Source: Colwellia sp. RSH04 (lineage in GTDB: Bacteria > Pseudomonadota > Gammaproteobacteria > Enterobacterales > Alteromonadaceae). Taken from it: 64,000 nucleotides of DNA. The first letter of the stretch is position 1, and every line of letters begins with the position of its first letter. The position numbers were made by a program, and so were the translations under genes. The stretch covers positions 310,001 to 374,000 of the forward strand of contig NZ_QXIO01000001.1 in assembly GCF_003545765.1 (NCBI RefSeq), given 5' to 3'. Positions 43,871 to 53,184 of the stretch are shown one piece after another. The notes under the pieces are model-generated. The model ran no database searches. It was not told the origin of the DNA and worked only from the letters and a program-made list of their open reading frames with translations.

Positions 43871-44932
43871 TCAACTTGCCTTAACCTTTAATAAAAACTT
43901 TTCTATAAACTTTAATGCAAAAACAATATATACAATAGCGCCTGTAATCAACAATATGCGTTGCGCTAAAATAGCATTAAAATTAGCATCAGCAGCCATA
44001 CTACTATTCACTACCACTAATAATGCAATAAAACCCGAGTTATAGTATTTAGAGGTTTTTGATCCAGCAAATATTTGGCGACCAAAAAACAAGCTCGTTA
44101 TTAACAAAATTAACAAATAAAAGTGAAATTGTGGCACCGCAACGATTAGCCAGTAAAACAGCCATGCAAAAATACCGCCGAGAAACGTTGATAATAACGA
44201 ATTTTTACCAGCTTCTTTCCCTTGAGTTAAATCAGGTTTCAATATAAAAATGGCAGAAAATACCATTACCAATAAATAGTCACTTAAGTCATACATAATA
44301 AATACTGCTGCAATAGGAAATGCGACTAAAGTACTTTTTAACGCCAATTTTGCAGCCAATGGAACATACGCTTTATTGTATTTGGGTTTCACTGGGAATT
44401 GAGTAAATTCAGGATCTGGAAAAACAAAGTGAGCAAGCCATATTATTGCGATTGTTAACCAACTTGAATAAACAAAACCGACCGAGAAGCTGATCGCTAA
44501 TCCTTCATGACTATTTGCAATCATGGGTAAAATTAAAATGGCGATCATCGACATCAAAGTAAACCAAAAAGATCCGCCACGGTTCAAATAGTAATAAAGA
44601 TGAAAGAAAACAATAGCCAGTGTTAATAGGTAGGCTACAGGAAAATTTAAAAAGAATAATGAGAATACCAAGCCTAGAGCGAATGCAACCAAGGTTGATA
44701 TCATATTAAATGCACTGGCTCGCAAAGATGGCTTTGGTAATGGCATTGCCAATATCATGGCACTAAAGACTATTGTCAGAAAAGATAACGGCCAGTTCCC
44801 CCCATAAGCTAACGCTCCCGAAAAAGTCACACCAAAAGCGAATCTAAAAACTCGCATTGTATTGACATTGTCAAAGATATTCGCAAAGGTAATAACTGGC
44901 ATAAACAATACAAATTTAGCTTTAATAGACAT
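43871..44932 (-). CDS. DUF2955 / FUSC-like membrane protein of an efflux pair
   Basis: A 353-residue inner-membrane protein with about ten helices in two halves of five (LSFLTIVFSAMILAMPLPKP, LVFSLFFLNFPVAYLL, then LVAFPIAAVFIMYDLSDYLLVMVFSAIFILKP ... KNSLLSTFLGGIFAWLF). This two-half arrangement with a short central loop is the DUF2955/FUSC type related to AaeB. It overlaps the HlyD-type gene by 11 bp and forms with it a probable efflux system for aromatic acids or similar compounds. The outer-membrane channel is not adjacent; tolC at 63.7 kb is a candidate. Confidence 0.87.
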   Translation of the reverse strand: MSIKAKFVLFMPVITFANIFDNVNTMRVFRFAFGVTFSGALAYGGNWPLSFLTIVFSAMILAMPLPKPSLRASAFNMISTLVAFALGLVFSLFFLNFPVAYLLTLAIVFFHLYYYLNRGGSFWFTLMSMIAILILPMIANSHEGLAISFSVGFVYSSWLTIAIIWLAHFVFPDPEFTQFPVKPKYNKAYVPLAAKLALKSTLVAFPIAAVFIMYDLSDYLLVMVFSAIFILKPDLTQGKEAGKNSLLSTFLGGIFAWLFYWLIVAVPQFHFYLLILLITSLFFGRQIFAGSKTSKYYNSGFIALLVVVNSSMAADANFNAILAQRILLITGAIVYIVFALKFIEKFLLKVKAS

Positions 44933-46025
44933 AAGAAAGAATGCTTAAGGCGCGTATCCACAACCAACCCATTGCATTAACAAACCAATTATCACCTGTG
45001 TAAATTTGTACATCGGCTTGTCCGCCTAAACGTCGAAATGGCCTCGATGAATCGTCATCAAAGGTGATCATCACCGGGAATCGCTGTGCGTCTCTAAGCC
45101 AGCCGGTTTTAGATTCAACTGAAGTTAACCCACCAACAGCACTGGTTGAGTTTGTATCAACAGCAAAGCCAATACTGTTAATTTTTCCTTGATAAATTTT
45201 ACCAGGATTAACATCTAAGGCTATTTCGACCCTATTACCTACGGCTAAGTGAGCTAAATTATTTTCACGTAAGTTAACCTGTATCCAAGCATTATTTGCT
45301 TCGATAAAGGTCATCGCAGGTACACCTGCTGTAGCAAAATAACCAGTATCAACTTGTAAGTTCGTTATTCCACCTTGTGCAGGAGCAACAATAACTGTGC
45401 GGCTAAGATCTAACTGCGCTTTTTTTAGTGAGGCTATGGCTGAGCGTATTCTTGGGTTTTCATTACCTTCTTTACCTAGTGCTTGCTTAGCTTTATCTAA
45501 ATTTGCTTTAGCGCTAACAACTTGTGCTTTACTGGCTTTAATAGCTGCCCTAGCTTTGTCACCATCTGAATGTGACAACACGTTTTTTCTTTCCATTTCA
45601 AATACACGCGCACTTTGTGCTTTAACATGTTCAACATTAGTTTCTGCAACAACTAATTGCGCTTGAGCAGTTACAACACTTGCCATGCCTGCACCAATTT
45701 CTTGACCAGCCATTTCTAGTGCAGCTTCTGCATTTTCAACAGCTAATTCATAATCACTGACGTCAATTCGAAAGAGTACCTCACCTGCTTCCACAACTTG
45801 ATTTTGTTTCACTAACACATCGGTAATACGCCCAGATACTTGGGGAACAATTGGCGTAACGTAAGTTTGTAGTCTAGCTTGATCTGACCATGGTGCATGG
45901 CGATCAGCAATGATGTACCAAGTTAGTATAAAAACGGTCACGAATAACAAATACTTAGTAACCTTTCGTACGGGATCTTCAGTATCTTTTTTTGTGCTGT
46001 CTTGATTTAAATTTTTTTCTGTCAT
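44922..46025 (-). CDS. HlyD/EmrA-type membrane fusion protein
   Basis: Periplasmic adaptor of the efflux pair. The 367 residues start with a cytoplasmic tail and one helix (YLLFVTVFILTWYIIADRHAP, about 25-45), then a lipoyl half-motif (TPIVPQVSGRITDVLVKQNQ, about 56-75), a coiled-coil hairpin (about 100-195), the second lipoyl half (VDTGYFATAGVPAMTFI) and a beta-barrel domain (NNLAHLAVGNRVEIALD). It is the first gene of the operon with the DUF2955 protein, which begins within its last codons. Confidence 0.93.
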   Translation of the reverse strand: MTEKNLNQDSTKKDTEDPVRKVTKYLLFVTVFILTWYIIADRHAPWSDQARLQTYVTPIVPQVSGRITDVLVKQNQVVEAGEVLFRIDVSDYELAVENAEAALEMAGQEIGAGMASVVTAQAQLVVAETNVEHVKAQSARVFEMERKNVLSHSDGDKARAAIKASKAQVVSAKANLDKAKQALGKEGNENPRIRSAIASLKKAQLDLSRTVIVAPAQGGITNLQVDTGYFATAGVPAMTFIEANNAWIQVNLRENNLAHLAVGNRVEIALDVNPGKIYQGKINSIGFAVDTNSTSAVGGLTSVESKTGWLRDAQRFPVMITFDDDSSRPFRRLGGQADVQIYTGDNWFVNAMGWLWIRALSILSYVY

Positions 46026-46418
46026 TTACAACTATCCAAAATGAGCTTAAGTTTGCTGATTATTGTCTATAACCCAAAGAGTAGTCAATTTGTTATGCCA
46101 ATTCTCTTTTTCAATATAAACATTTACTGCATACAACGATGAGCAATAGAGTGTGTTGATCTTTTCTGTATATTTTAAACGCTAAAGTACAAAACTAAAT
46201 AAAAAATACCTTTTTATTTAGTTTATTTAACATCAAGTATCAAAAGGAATAGCTTTTATATATCATACCGTTAAGCTTAGTCTTATCTGCATTTTATTTT
46301 TATCACTTTTTATTTAAGGCAATATCAATTGCTAAGCAAAACGTTTTAGTAAATACAGATAAAAAGTAACGATAGCAATAAATTAGTTAATAATTACGAA
46401 TACAAAGGTCTTGAGTGC
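46026..46418. promoter_or_regulatory. Divergent intergenic region, HlyD gene / symporter gene
   Basis: 393 bp with no credible frame. It contains a perfect AT-rich 14-bp inverted repeat at 46192-46224 and presumably both promoters. Nothing else was recognised. Confidence 0.45.
46192..46224. repeat. Perfect 14-bp inverted repeat
   Basis: AAACTAAATAAAAA / TTTTTATTTAGTTT around ATACC. It resembles a bidirectional terminator but lies between divergent genes, so it may end an unannotated transcript or act as an operator. Confidence 0.6.
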
Positions 46419-48587
46419 ATGTCACCAATAAAAAACATCTACAATAAATTCAGCCCATTTCAGCGTGTTATCATTGCTTTGTTGCTTGGTATAGCTTCTG
46501 GAATATTTATTGGAGAGCCAGCAGGTCAAATTGAGATTTTAGGTAATATTTATATTAGCCTACTACAAATGACGGTTCTACCTTACGTACTTGTTTCTAT
46601 TATTGGTGGGCTAGGACGTTTAAACCGAAATATGGCAACAACCATAGGCTCAAGAGCAGTCAAAATCATTTTAGTTATATGGCTTGCAGTAATGACCACC
46701 CTACTCTTTTTGCCTCTTGCCTACCCTAACTGGGAAACGGGTGGTTTCTTTAGTAGCAGTATGGTTGCTGAACCCACGGTATTTAACTTTATAAAGCTAT
46801 ATATTCCAGCAAATATCTTTTCTTCCTTGTCTGAAACCATAGTCCCTGCTGTGGTTTTGTTCTCATTACTTATGGGCGTTGCGCTTATCCAGGTAAAAAA
46901 TAAAGAGACGTTTTTAACCCTTACAACAAATATCAGCGACAGTTTAATGAAGGTTGCTTCTTATGTAACTAAACTCGCGCCTTTAGGTATTTTTGCTATT
47001 TCGGCCTCAGCTGCAGGTACGCTAGAAGTTGAAGAGCTCGGTCGATTACAAGTATTCCTTTGGGTTTACATTACCGCAGCGGCATTATTAGCTTTTGTAC
47101 TTCTTCCTTTATTAATTCATTGGGCCACACCTTTTTCATATAGAGAAGTTCTCTCTACCGCTGGTGAAGCGATGATTACCGCTATTGCAACTGGCTCTGT
47201 ATTAGTTGTTCTGCCTATGATTATTGATCGCTCAAAAGAGTTACTTAAAAAGCACAATATGGAGTGTGAAGAAACAGACTCAACAGTAGATGTACTTGTG
47301 CCAACAGCCTATAGTTTCCCAAACTCTGGCACCCTGCTTGGCCTAGGTTTTGTATTATTTTCAGCTTGGTATGTTGGTACCCCTTTGGGCTTAGATCAAT
47401 ATTTCTCATTTGTGACTATGGGAGCGCTGACCGCTTTTGGTAAAATGGCTATTGCAATTCCTTTCTTACTTGATTTTTATGACTTGCCAGCCGATCAATT
47501 CCAGTTGTATTTATTAGGCAGTGTTGTTACCGCAAGATTCGCAGTGGGTTTGGCAGCTTTGCATGGCTTTGTTGTTACTCTGCTAGTCGCGTCTGCCGTT
47601 ATTAAGCGAATGAAATGGCATCGTTTTTTTCAGGCTATCGCCGTACATTTAACGATTACTTTTGGCGTTATGATAGTCGTTGGGATGTTGTTAAAATCAC
47701 TCATACCATACAAGTATGAAGGTGTACAAACGTTTGAATCTTTAAAGCCTATGGTTCAACCCGCCATAACAGTTAAAAAGAGTGAAATACATCCTTTAAC
47801 TAAAGCCGAACAAAATGAACCAAGGTTAGATATTATCTTGGCCCGCGGCAACATTCGTATTGGTTATTTTGATGCAACACTCCCTTATGCATTTCGTAAT
47901 TCAGACAATCAAATGGTCGGCTTTGATGTCGAAATTATCAATGAGTTGGCGAAAGATTTAGGCGTAAAAACGAATTTTTTACATATAAAAGATAAAAAAG
48001 ATGAAGCAACGCTATTAGCCAATGGTAGTGTCGATATTACCATTGGTGGAAAAATTATTACGCCGTTACGCGCCTTAAAAGTCGCTTTTTCTGACTCTTA
48101 TACTCATCATACCGCGGGGTTATTACTCAATGACTCAAAGCGTGATAGTTTTTCTGATTTATATGACATAAAAGAAATGAAAAACCTTAATCTTGCAGTG
48201 GGAAACAGCAAGTATTACAAAGATGCTATCAAGGAATATTTTCCTAACGCTAAACTGACTGAAATTACCAATATTAGAAAATACCTTAAAGGGCACCATA
48301 ATAATGTTGATGCATTAGTTTTTTCTGCTGAAGCAGGCTCTGCATGGACAATGCTTTATCCTAGCTATTCAACCGTTATACCTAAAGGCATGTCTTTACG
48401 TGCACCTGTTGGTTTTAGTTTACCAAAAGGTCAGCTAGATTACGTTGCATATATCAACACATGGTTAAAGCTAAAACAAGATAATGGGTTTCAGCAAAAA
48501 GTATATGATTATTGGATCCTTGGCAAAAATCCTAAAGCAAAAAAACCTAGGTGGTCAATTATGAAAGATGTACTTGGCTGGTATTAA
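46419..48587 (+). CDS. Dicarboxylate/amino-acid:cation symporter fused to a periplasmic solute-binding domain
   Basis: A 722-residue fusion. Residues about 1-440 are an SDF/DAACS symporter (GltP/DctA type): LLLGIASGIFIGEPAG, LLQMTVLPYVLVSIIGGLG, PTAYSFPNSGTLLG in place of the usual serine-rich motif and GALTAFGKMAIAIPFLLD, with the helical hairpins of the fold. Residues about 480-715 are a bacterial solute-binding family 3 domain (RGNIRIGYFDATLPYAFRN, GFDVEIINELAKDLGV, GSVDITIGGKIITPLRAL, FQQKVYDYWILG). The two are usually separate proteins in different transporter classes. The binding domain would lie in the periplasm and could capture or sense substrate. The gene stands alone. Confidence 0.9.
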   Translation: MSPIKNIYNKFSPFQRVIIALLLGIASGIFIGEPAGQIEILGNIYISLLQMTVLPYVLVSIIGGLGRLNRNMATTIGSRAVKIILVIWLAVMTTLLFLPLAYPNWETGGFFSSSMVAEPTVFNFIKLYIPANIFSSLSETIVPAVVLFSLLMGVALIQVKNKETFLTLTTNISDSLMKVASYVTKLAPLGIFAISASAAGTLEVEELGRLQVFLWVYITAAALLAFVLLPLLIHWATPFSYREVLSTAGEAMITAIATGSVLVVLPMIIDRSKELLKKHNMECEETDSTVDVLVPTAYSFPNSGTLLGLGFVLFSAWYVGTPLGLDQYFSFVTMGALTAFGKMAIAIPFLLDFYDLPADQFQLYLLGSVVTARFAVGLAALHGFVVTLLVASAVIKRMKWHRFFQAIAVHLTITFGVMIVVGMLLKSLIPYKYEGVQTFESLKPMVQPAITVKKSEIHPLTKAEQNEPRLDIILARGNIRIGYFDATLPYAFRNSDNQMVGFDVEIINELAKDLGVKTNFLHIKDKKDEATLLANGSVDITIGGKIITPLRALKVAFSDSYTHHTAGLLLNDSKRDSFSDLYDIKEMKNLNLAVGNSKYYKDAIKEYFPNAKLTEITNIRKYLKGHHNNVDALVFSAEAGSAWTMLYPSYSTVIPKGMSLRAPVGFSLPKGQLDYVAYINTWLKLKQDNGFQQKVYDYWILGKNPKAKKPRWSIMKDVLGWY

Positions 48588-48707
48588 CCCCCAGTCTTTA
48601 CCATAAACCAGATAGTTACTTTGTTATGGACATTAACGAACTATAATTCATAATCTAAAAGTAAACGTTAGCATTATCCCTAAATAACAATAATTAGAGT
48701 CTTAACT

Positions 48708-49388
48708 TTGAAACAAATGGATGAAAGAGACAATTTTGTCTACTTAACTTTTGCATTAATATTACTATTACTTGGTACCGCTGCTGCACAGCAGTTTTTC
48801 GACCATTCTGTTCAAAGGTTAGTGCAATCGGCAACTGTCATCACCTTGTTGGTTGCCGTATGGGGAGTAAAATCTAAGCAACATTTTCTTAGGAAAACCT
48901 TTGCTTTTCCATTAGCGATTTTAACAGTAGCTGTTTTTAGCAATTGGTTGGATGATTCTGGGTTTGATCGTTTCTATTTATTCTTGCTACTCAGTTTCTT
49001 TATTTCAACGGCGATAAAAACCGCTAAACAAGTACTTTTCACTGGCAATATCGATGGTAATAAAATCTTAGGGGCGATCTGTCTTTATTTATTAATGGGA
49101 CTAATTTGGGCTATTATTTATACTTTACTTCAGTTGTCAGTACCAGAATCATTCCAAGCATTAAGTAGTCAGAACAACTGGTTCATTCTTTTTCCTGATT
49201 TCGTATATTTCTCCTTTGTTACCATTACTACCTTAGGCTTTGGTGATATTGCTCCCACACTACCTGTTGCGAGATTTTTAGTTTATTTAGAGGCTGTTGT
49301 AGGACAGTTTTATTTAGCAATATTAGTCGCAAGTTTAGTCGGTTCAAGAATGTCAGCTCAACCCTATAACCTCCAAAATAAAAATTAA
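48708..49388 (+). CDS. Potassium-channel-like protein (two-helix pore)
   Basis: A 226-residue inner-membrane protein. Four to five hydrophobic segments (about 12-30, 38-55, 68-85, 95-110) precede a pore module: outer helix IWAIIYTLLQL, pore loop VYFSFVTITTLGFGDIAP (about 175-192) and inner helix FLVYLEAVVGQFYLAILVASLVG. The filter TLGFGD replaces the usual TVGYGD, so selectivity may be reduced. No RCK domain is present. The listed start is TTG with a weak AGAG nine bases upstream; ATG 48717 is the alternative. The AI-2E-family gene follows by 32 bp. Confidence 0.88.
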   Translation: MKQMDERDNFVYLTFALILLLLGTAAAQQFFDHSVQRLVQSATVITLLVAVWGVKSKQHFLRKTFAFPLAILTVAVFSNWLDDSGFDRFYLFLLLSFFISTAIKTAKQVLFTGNIDGNKILGAICLYLLMGLIWAIIYTLLQLSVPESFQALSSQNNWFILFPDFVYFSFVTITTLGFGDIAPTLPVARFLVYLEAVVGQFYLAILVASLVGSRMSAQPYNLQNKN

Positions 49389-49420
49389 TTTACTACCCCT
49401 CATAGAAAGGTAACCATAAA

Positions 49421-50521
49421 ATGAAGCAAGAGAGCTCCTTAAATAAAGAACCAACAATTAACCAACAAGTGATTGATATAGCAATAAAGCTTGGCGCAGT
49501 TGCACTACTAATAGGTTGGTGCTTTGCTATTTTACGCCCCTTCATTTTAATTGTTATGTGGGGGGCAATCTTGGCAGTCGCCTTAAAGCCATTACATAAT
49601 AAACTCACCCGAATGGTCAGAGGGAAAGCGGGTATTGCTTCAACTATTATTGCGCTAGTAGGTATCACTATAATTGTCGTTCCTTCAGTGAACTTATCAT
49701 CTTCATCCATTGATTCAGCTCAGCACCTTTATAATGGTATAGAGCAAGGCACGTTAAAAATTCCTCAGGCAAATGAAAGCGTAAAAGAATGGCCGATTAT
49801 TGGAGAGCAAAGTTTTGCATTATGGCAGGCCGCATCAGAAGATATTCAAAAAGTAGCTGGGCAATATAGCGAACAAATTAAAAGCTTGTCTGCTTCATTG
49901 TTATCAGCAGTCGCTGGTTTAGGGGGAGGCATTTTACAATTTATTGTGTCTTTAATTATTGCGGTGGTGTTTATGTCTAAAGCTGAATCCTCTCACCAAG
50001 GTGTTCAGCGCTTAATGACTCGTTTAATGGGTGATAATGGACAGCGTACCATTGACACCACAATTGCTACTATTAGAAGTGTCGCTACCGGTGTATTAGG
50101 TGTTGCCGTTATTCAATCTTTACTTTCTGGTATAGGCTTACTAATTGCGGGGATTCCTGGAGCGGGAATATGGGCTATTGCAGTGCTCATTTTAGCTATT
50201 GCTCAATTACCACCGATACTTATTCTAGGGCCTATAGCCGCCTATTATTTTTCTGTAGCAGATACGACACCCGCTATAATATTTCTTATTTTTAGTATTC
50301 TTGTCAGTAGCAGCGATGCCTTTTTAAAGCCTTTATTTTTAGGTAGAGGTATGGATATTCCAATGTTAGTTATATTATTAGGCGCTATTGGCGGCATGTT
50401 ACTTTCTGGCATTATTGGCTTATTTGTTGGTGCTGTTGTATTAGCTTTAGGTTATCAGTTGATGATGGATTGGTTATCTCAACACGAAGAAAGCATCGAA
50501 GAAACACCCACTGAACCATAA
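49421..50521 (+). CDS. AI-2E family transporter (PerM-like)
   Basis: A 366-residue polytopic membrane protein of the UPF0118/AI-2E family. About eight helices are visible, with the family motifs LIVMWGAILAVALKPLHNKL near the N-terminus and PGAGIWAIAVLILAIAQLPPILILGPIAAYYF and DAFLKPLFLGRGMDIPMLVILLGAIGG in the C-terminal half. Members have been assigned as autoinducer-2 exporters or as Na+/H+ antiporters, so the substrate is open. It probably shares a transcript with the ion channel upstream. Confidence 0.92.
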   Translation: MKQESSLNKEPTINQQVIDIAIKLGAVALLIGWCFAILRPFILIVMWGAILAVALKPLHNKLTRMVRGKAGIASTIIALVGITIIVVPSVNLSSSSIDSAQHLYNGIEQGTLKIPQANESVKEWPIIGEQSFALWQAASEDIQKVAGQYSEQIKSLSASLLSAVAGLGGGILQFIVSLIIAVVFMSKAESSHQGVQRLMTRLMGDNGQRTIDTTIATIRSVATGVLGVAVIQSLLSGIGLLIAGIPGAGIWAIAVLILAIAQLPPILILGPIAAYYFSVADTTPAIIFLIFSILVSSSDAFLKPLFLGRGMDIPMLVILLGAIGGMLLSGIIGLFVGAVVLALGYQLMMDWLSQHEESIEETPTEP

Positions 50522-50560
50522 TAAACCAGTACAGCGTACTACTAAAAAAGTTAGGCAAAA

Positions 50561-50594
50561 ATTAAGTTTTAGTCTTAATAGGCTAAAACTTAAT
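50561..50594. terminator. Hairpin between convergent genes
   Basis: Perfect 12-bp stem ATTAAGTTTTAG / CTAAAACTTAAT with a ten-base loop, 40 bp past the AI-2E-family gene. It is AT-rich with no long T-run, so it is a modest bidirectional terminator candidate. Confidence 0.45.
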
Positions 50595-50633
50595 CTTAAA
50601 TATATCATTGAGTTGACTTATAACAATTCAAAT

Positions 50634-50662
50634 AATGAATTGGTCAGCTTAGCGCTTTATTA
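50634..50662. repeat. Short dispersed repeat, copy 2
   Basis: 26 of 29 bases match the copy at 38725-38753; it lies 13 bp beyond the stop of the DUF2235 gene. Confidence 0.55.
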
Positions 50663-50674
50663 GCAAGCTTAGTA

Positions 50675-51721
50675 TTACTCTATTTTAGCTAAATCGTGCA
50701 CCCCATATTTGGGTTCACTTAATTGTCCTGATGCTAACATCACCTGATAACGTAAGTTTCTTAATGAGTAAGGTCTATAGTCATTAATTAACTGATAACG
50801 TTGTGCAACTGAATAATGGATTATAGGTAAATAGCTTGATTTCTGCTCTGTAATATTGACTCGAATAACGCGAGGCGCCAATGTTTTCGCATACATATTA
50901 CTTCGTTGTTGACTATGGAGTTTGCCAGTAACTAATGGCTTAATATGTAAATCATCAAAACATATTTCATCTTGTGCCCCTTTAGTTTTTAAGGACGAAT
51001 AGTTGATATTTTCAGGTGCAATAATATTCAATCGATTAGCGATTGCAGATAGCATATACGATAAAGTGACATCAGATAATCCATCTAACCAATAACTACC
51101 ACCAATATCAGAGTGAGCACCTGCAAACCACAACTCTGTTACTCGTTTATCTTTATTAAAAAGTGTTGGTTGAAAGACAATACGTTTTTCATCTAGCGCA
51201 AGTAAGTGAACAGCTTCTGTTATGTGCTCACCTAAGATATCATTTTCAAATACAATACCACTGGCTGGAAACGTTGCTGGATTTAAATCAAGTGAATCGC
51301 GTGTTGCTGCAACCGTATCAAAAACACCTAAAAATGTAATAGGATGTGATAACTGTGCAGCAAACATTCTCGCTATTGCCGCACCTCGACTAAAACCAAA
51401 AATAAAGACTTCTGCGCCCTTTTGATAATGCATTTTAAAATAGCTATTAGCTTGTACTAAAATATCATCCATATCACCATATGATGGAGCAAAAAGTGCG
51501 TTAAACTTCCGTTTCAACCAGTTACCACGAGTACCCACACCACTAAAATAAAAGCTCTGCTGCTCAGGCATTTCAATATTTAACCCATTTAATGGTGCTA
51601 ATTGGCCACCAAAATACAGATGCAATTTCAGAACATTACTGATACTACCATCTTCAAAGTAATCAAGCGCATCGTCGGGTTCATTGCATGTTCCATCAAA
51701 GCAAAAAATAAGTTTTTTCAT
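50675..51721 (-). CDS. DUF2235 alpha/beta hydrolase
   Basis: A 348-residue DUF2235 protein. It starts KKLIFCFDGTCNEPDD, the family signature, followed by YFSGVGTRG, the nucleophile elbow FGFSRGAAIARMFA (Ser at about 113), the acid in LGVFDTVAA and the His in WFAGAHSDIGGSY. This domain occurs in type VI secretion lipase effectors (Tle families) and in stand-alone proteins. There are no T6SS, VgrG or immunity genes next to it and no signal peptide, so a cytoplasmic lipase or esterase of unknown substrate is the safer call. Confidence 0.9.
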   Translation of the reverse strand: MKKLIFCFDGTCNEPDDALDYFEDGSISNVLKLHLYFGGQLAPLNGLNIEMPEQQSFYFSGVGTRGNWLKRKFNALFAPSYGDMDDILVQANSYFKMHYQKGAEVFIFGFSRGAAIARMFAAQLSHPITFLGVFDTVAATRDSLDLNPATFPASGIVFENDILGEHITEAVHLLALDEKRIVFQPTLFNKDKRVTELWFAGAHSDIGGSYWLDGLSDVTLSYMLSAIANRLNIIAPENINYSSLKTKGAQDEICFDDLHIKPLVTGKLHSQQRSNMYAKTLAPRVIRVNITEQKSSYLPIIHYSVAQRYQLINDYRPYSLRNLRYQVMLASGQLSEPKYGVHDLAKIE

Positions 51722-51883
51722 CTAATCTTCCTGATATTTTACCAACCGAATAAGCATAGACTTTTTTCATGCTATAAATCAAAAAATCCTGATAATATTT
51801 AAACAAGAGCACTAGCAACACCGAAATGACGCTGGTAGAATCTAGGGCATTATTTTTTCAGAACACAAAAAGAAGCATTTATC

Positions 51884-52609
51884 ATGGGTAGAGCGTATCA
51901 AAACCGAAAAGAATCTATGGCAAAAACTGCCGGAGCTAAAACTAAAGTTTATTCAAAATACGGTAAAGCAATTTATGTGTGTGCCAAAAATGGTGGTACC
52001 GATCCCAATGGTAATGTTGTTTTACGTGGATTAATTGATCGCGCAAAGAAAGATCAAGTACCTACGCATGTTATTGACAAAGCAATAGACAAAGCTAGCG
52101 GCGCTGGTGGTGAAGATTACAGCGAAGCACGTTATGAAGGTTTTGGACCCGGTAACTGTATGGTAATTATTGACTGTTTAACCGATAACGGTAATAGAAC
52201 GATTAAAGACGTTCGCCAATGCTTTACTAAAACTAATTCAAAAATAGGCTCTTCTGGCACCGTATCTCACATGTTCAACCATGCTGCAGTATTTGCTTTT
52301 AAAGGTGAAGATGACGAAGCGGTATTAGAAAACTTAATGATGGCTGACATTGATGTAACCGATGTGGAACTTGAAGACGGTATTATTACTGTTACCGCAC
52401 CACATACTGAATTTTATAAAATTAAAACTGAGTTCGCTAATTCAATGCCTGAGTTTGATTTAGAAGTTGAAGAAATTACATGGGTACCGCAAACCTATGC
52501 AGAAATCACTGATGAGACTGATATTGCAAACTTTGAAAAATTCATTGCGATGTTAGACGACTGTGACGATGTACAAGAGGTTTACCACAACGCAGAAGTA
52601 AAAACGTAA
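51884..52609 (+). CDS. YebC/PmpR family protein, YeeN-type
   Basis: A 241-residue TACO1/YebC-family protein. The N-terminus [19 protein letters not shown] and the block [15 protein letters not shown] ... [19 protein letters not shown] (about 65-100) match the YeeN branch better than YebC proper (which has AGHSKWANI). C-terminal landmarks are GTVSHMF and the [14 protein letters not shown] end. The family was described as transcriptional regulators and more recently as translation factors that help ribosomes stalled at proline runs. It has a strong terminator and is monocistronic. Confidence 0.93.
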   Translation: MGRAYQNRKESMAKTAGAKTKVYSKYGKAIYVCAKNGGTDPNGNVVLRGLIDRAKKDQVPTHVIDKAIDKASGAGGEDYSEARYEGFGPGNCMVIIDCLTDNGNRTIKDVRQCFTKTNSKIGSSGTVSHMFNHAAVFAFKGEDDEAVLENLMMADIDVTDVELEDGIITVTAPHTEFYKIKTEFANSMPEFDLEVEEITWVPQTYAEITDETDIANFEKFIAMLDDCDDVQEVYHNAEVKT

Positions 52610-52638
52610 TAAGTTAACCATCAACTATCTTAGAAAAC

Positions 52639-52673
52639 AAAAAGCACTGTTTATTAATGAACAGTGCTTTTTT
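52639..52673 (+). terminator. Terminator of the YebC-family gene
   Basis: AAAAAGCACTGTT / AACAGTGCTTTTT, 13-bp stem with an eight-base loop and T-run, 30 bp past the stop. Confidence 0.93.
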
Positions 52674-53112
52674 ACTTTTAAGTGGCTATAGCGAAACAAA
52701 GCGATCAGCTTTTCTATCAACAACGACAAGAGAATCAATTTATTACCAGCTTAGCACTGCACACCGAAGTTGCCAGACAGTTACCCTAAAGCCAATATTC
52801 AAGCCATTAACTATGAAGCTATAATCCATTAAACACTCCTTAGCTAGAATTTAAAGACTTAAAAACAGGTATTGATTGCAGAGCATGGTTATTCCCTTGT
52901 CAAAATCAATAACAATGCATACCAGCCTTTTAAAATTCGCCCTTCAGAACGCATAGGCACCATGATAACTTCATAAACATATTTTGATGTCGCTGATGTT
53001 GTTCTATGTGGTCACTTATTTATGCGAAATGATATCACTTTCTAAAAGTACATACATTTTAGCTCTCAAGCAGTTATAAAAAACAGATATAAAAAATAGA
53101 AATTAATATGAA

Positions 53113-53156
53113 TAAAAAAGGCTTTAGGATTAACTAATATTTAATCCTAAAGCCTT
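53113..53156 (-). terminator. Terminator of parC
   Basis: Perfect 16-bp stem AAGGCTTTAGGATTAA / TTAATCCTAAAGCCTT with a seven-base loop, followed on the minus strand by TTTTTT. Confidence 0.93.
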
Positions 53157-53184
53157 ATAAAGAGATAATTACTGGAATGTAAGG

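Larger units (their letters stand above)
52610..53184. other. Gene-free region with possible decayed coding remnants
   Basis: 575 bp with no intact gene. After the terminator, two short plus-strand stretches read like protein in broken frames: about 52684-52788 (AIAKQSDQLFYQQRQENQF ... LHTEVARQLP, stop) with a shift into KANIQAINYEAIIH, and about 52875-52970 (LIAEHGYSLVKINNNAYQPF). No family is recognised. It may be a pseudogene or chance. Confidence 0.3.

Noticed and set aside
50675..51721. A type VI secretion effector island
   Set aside because: No VgrG, PAAR, DUF4123 or immunity gene is present around the DUF2235 gene.
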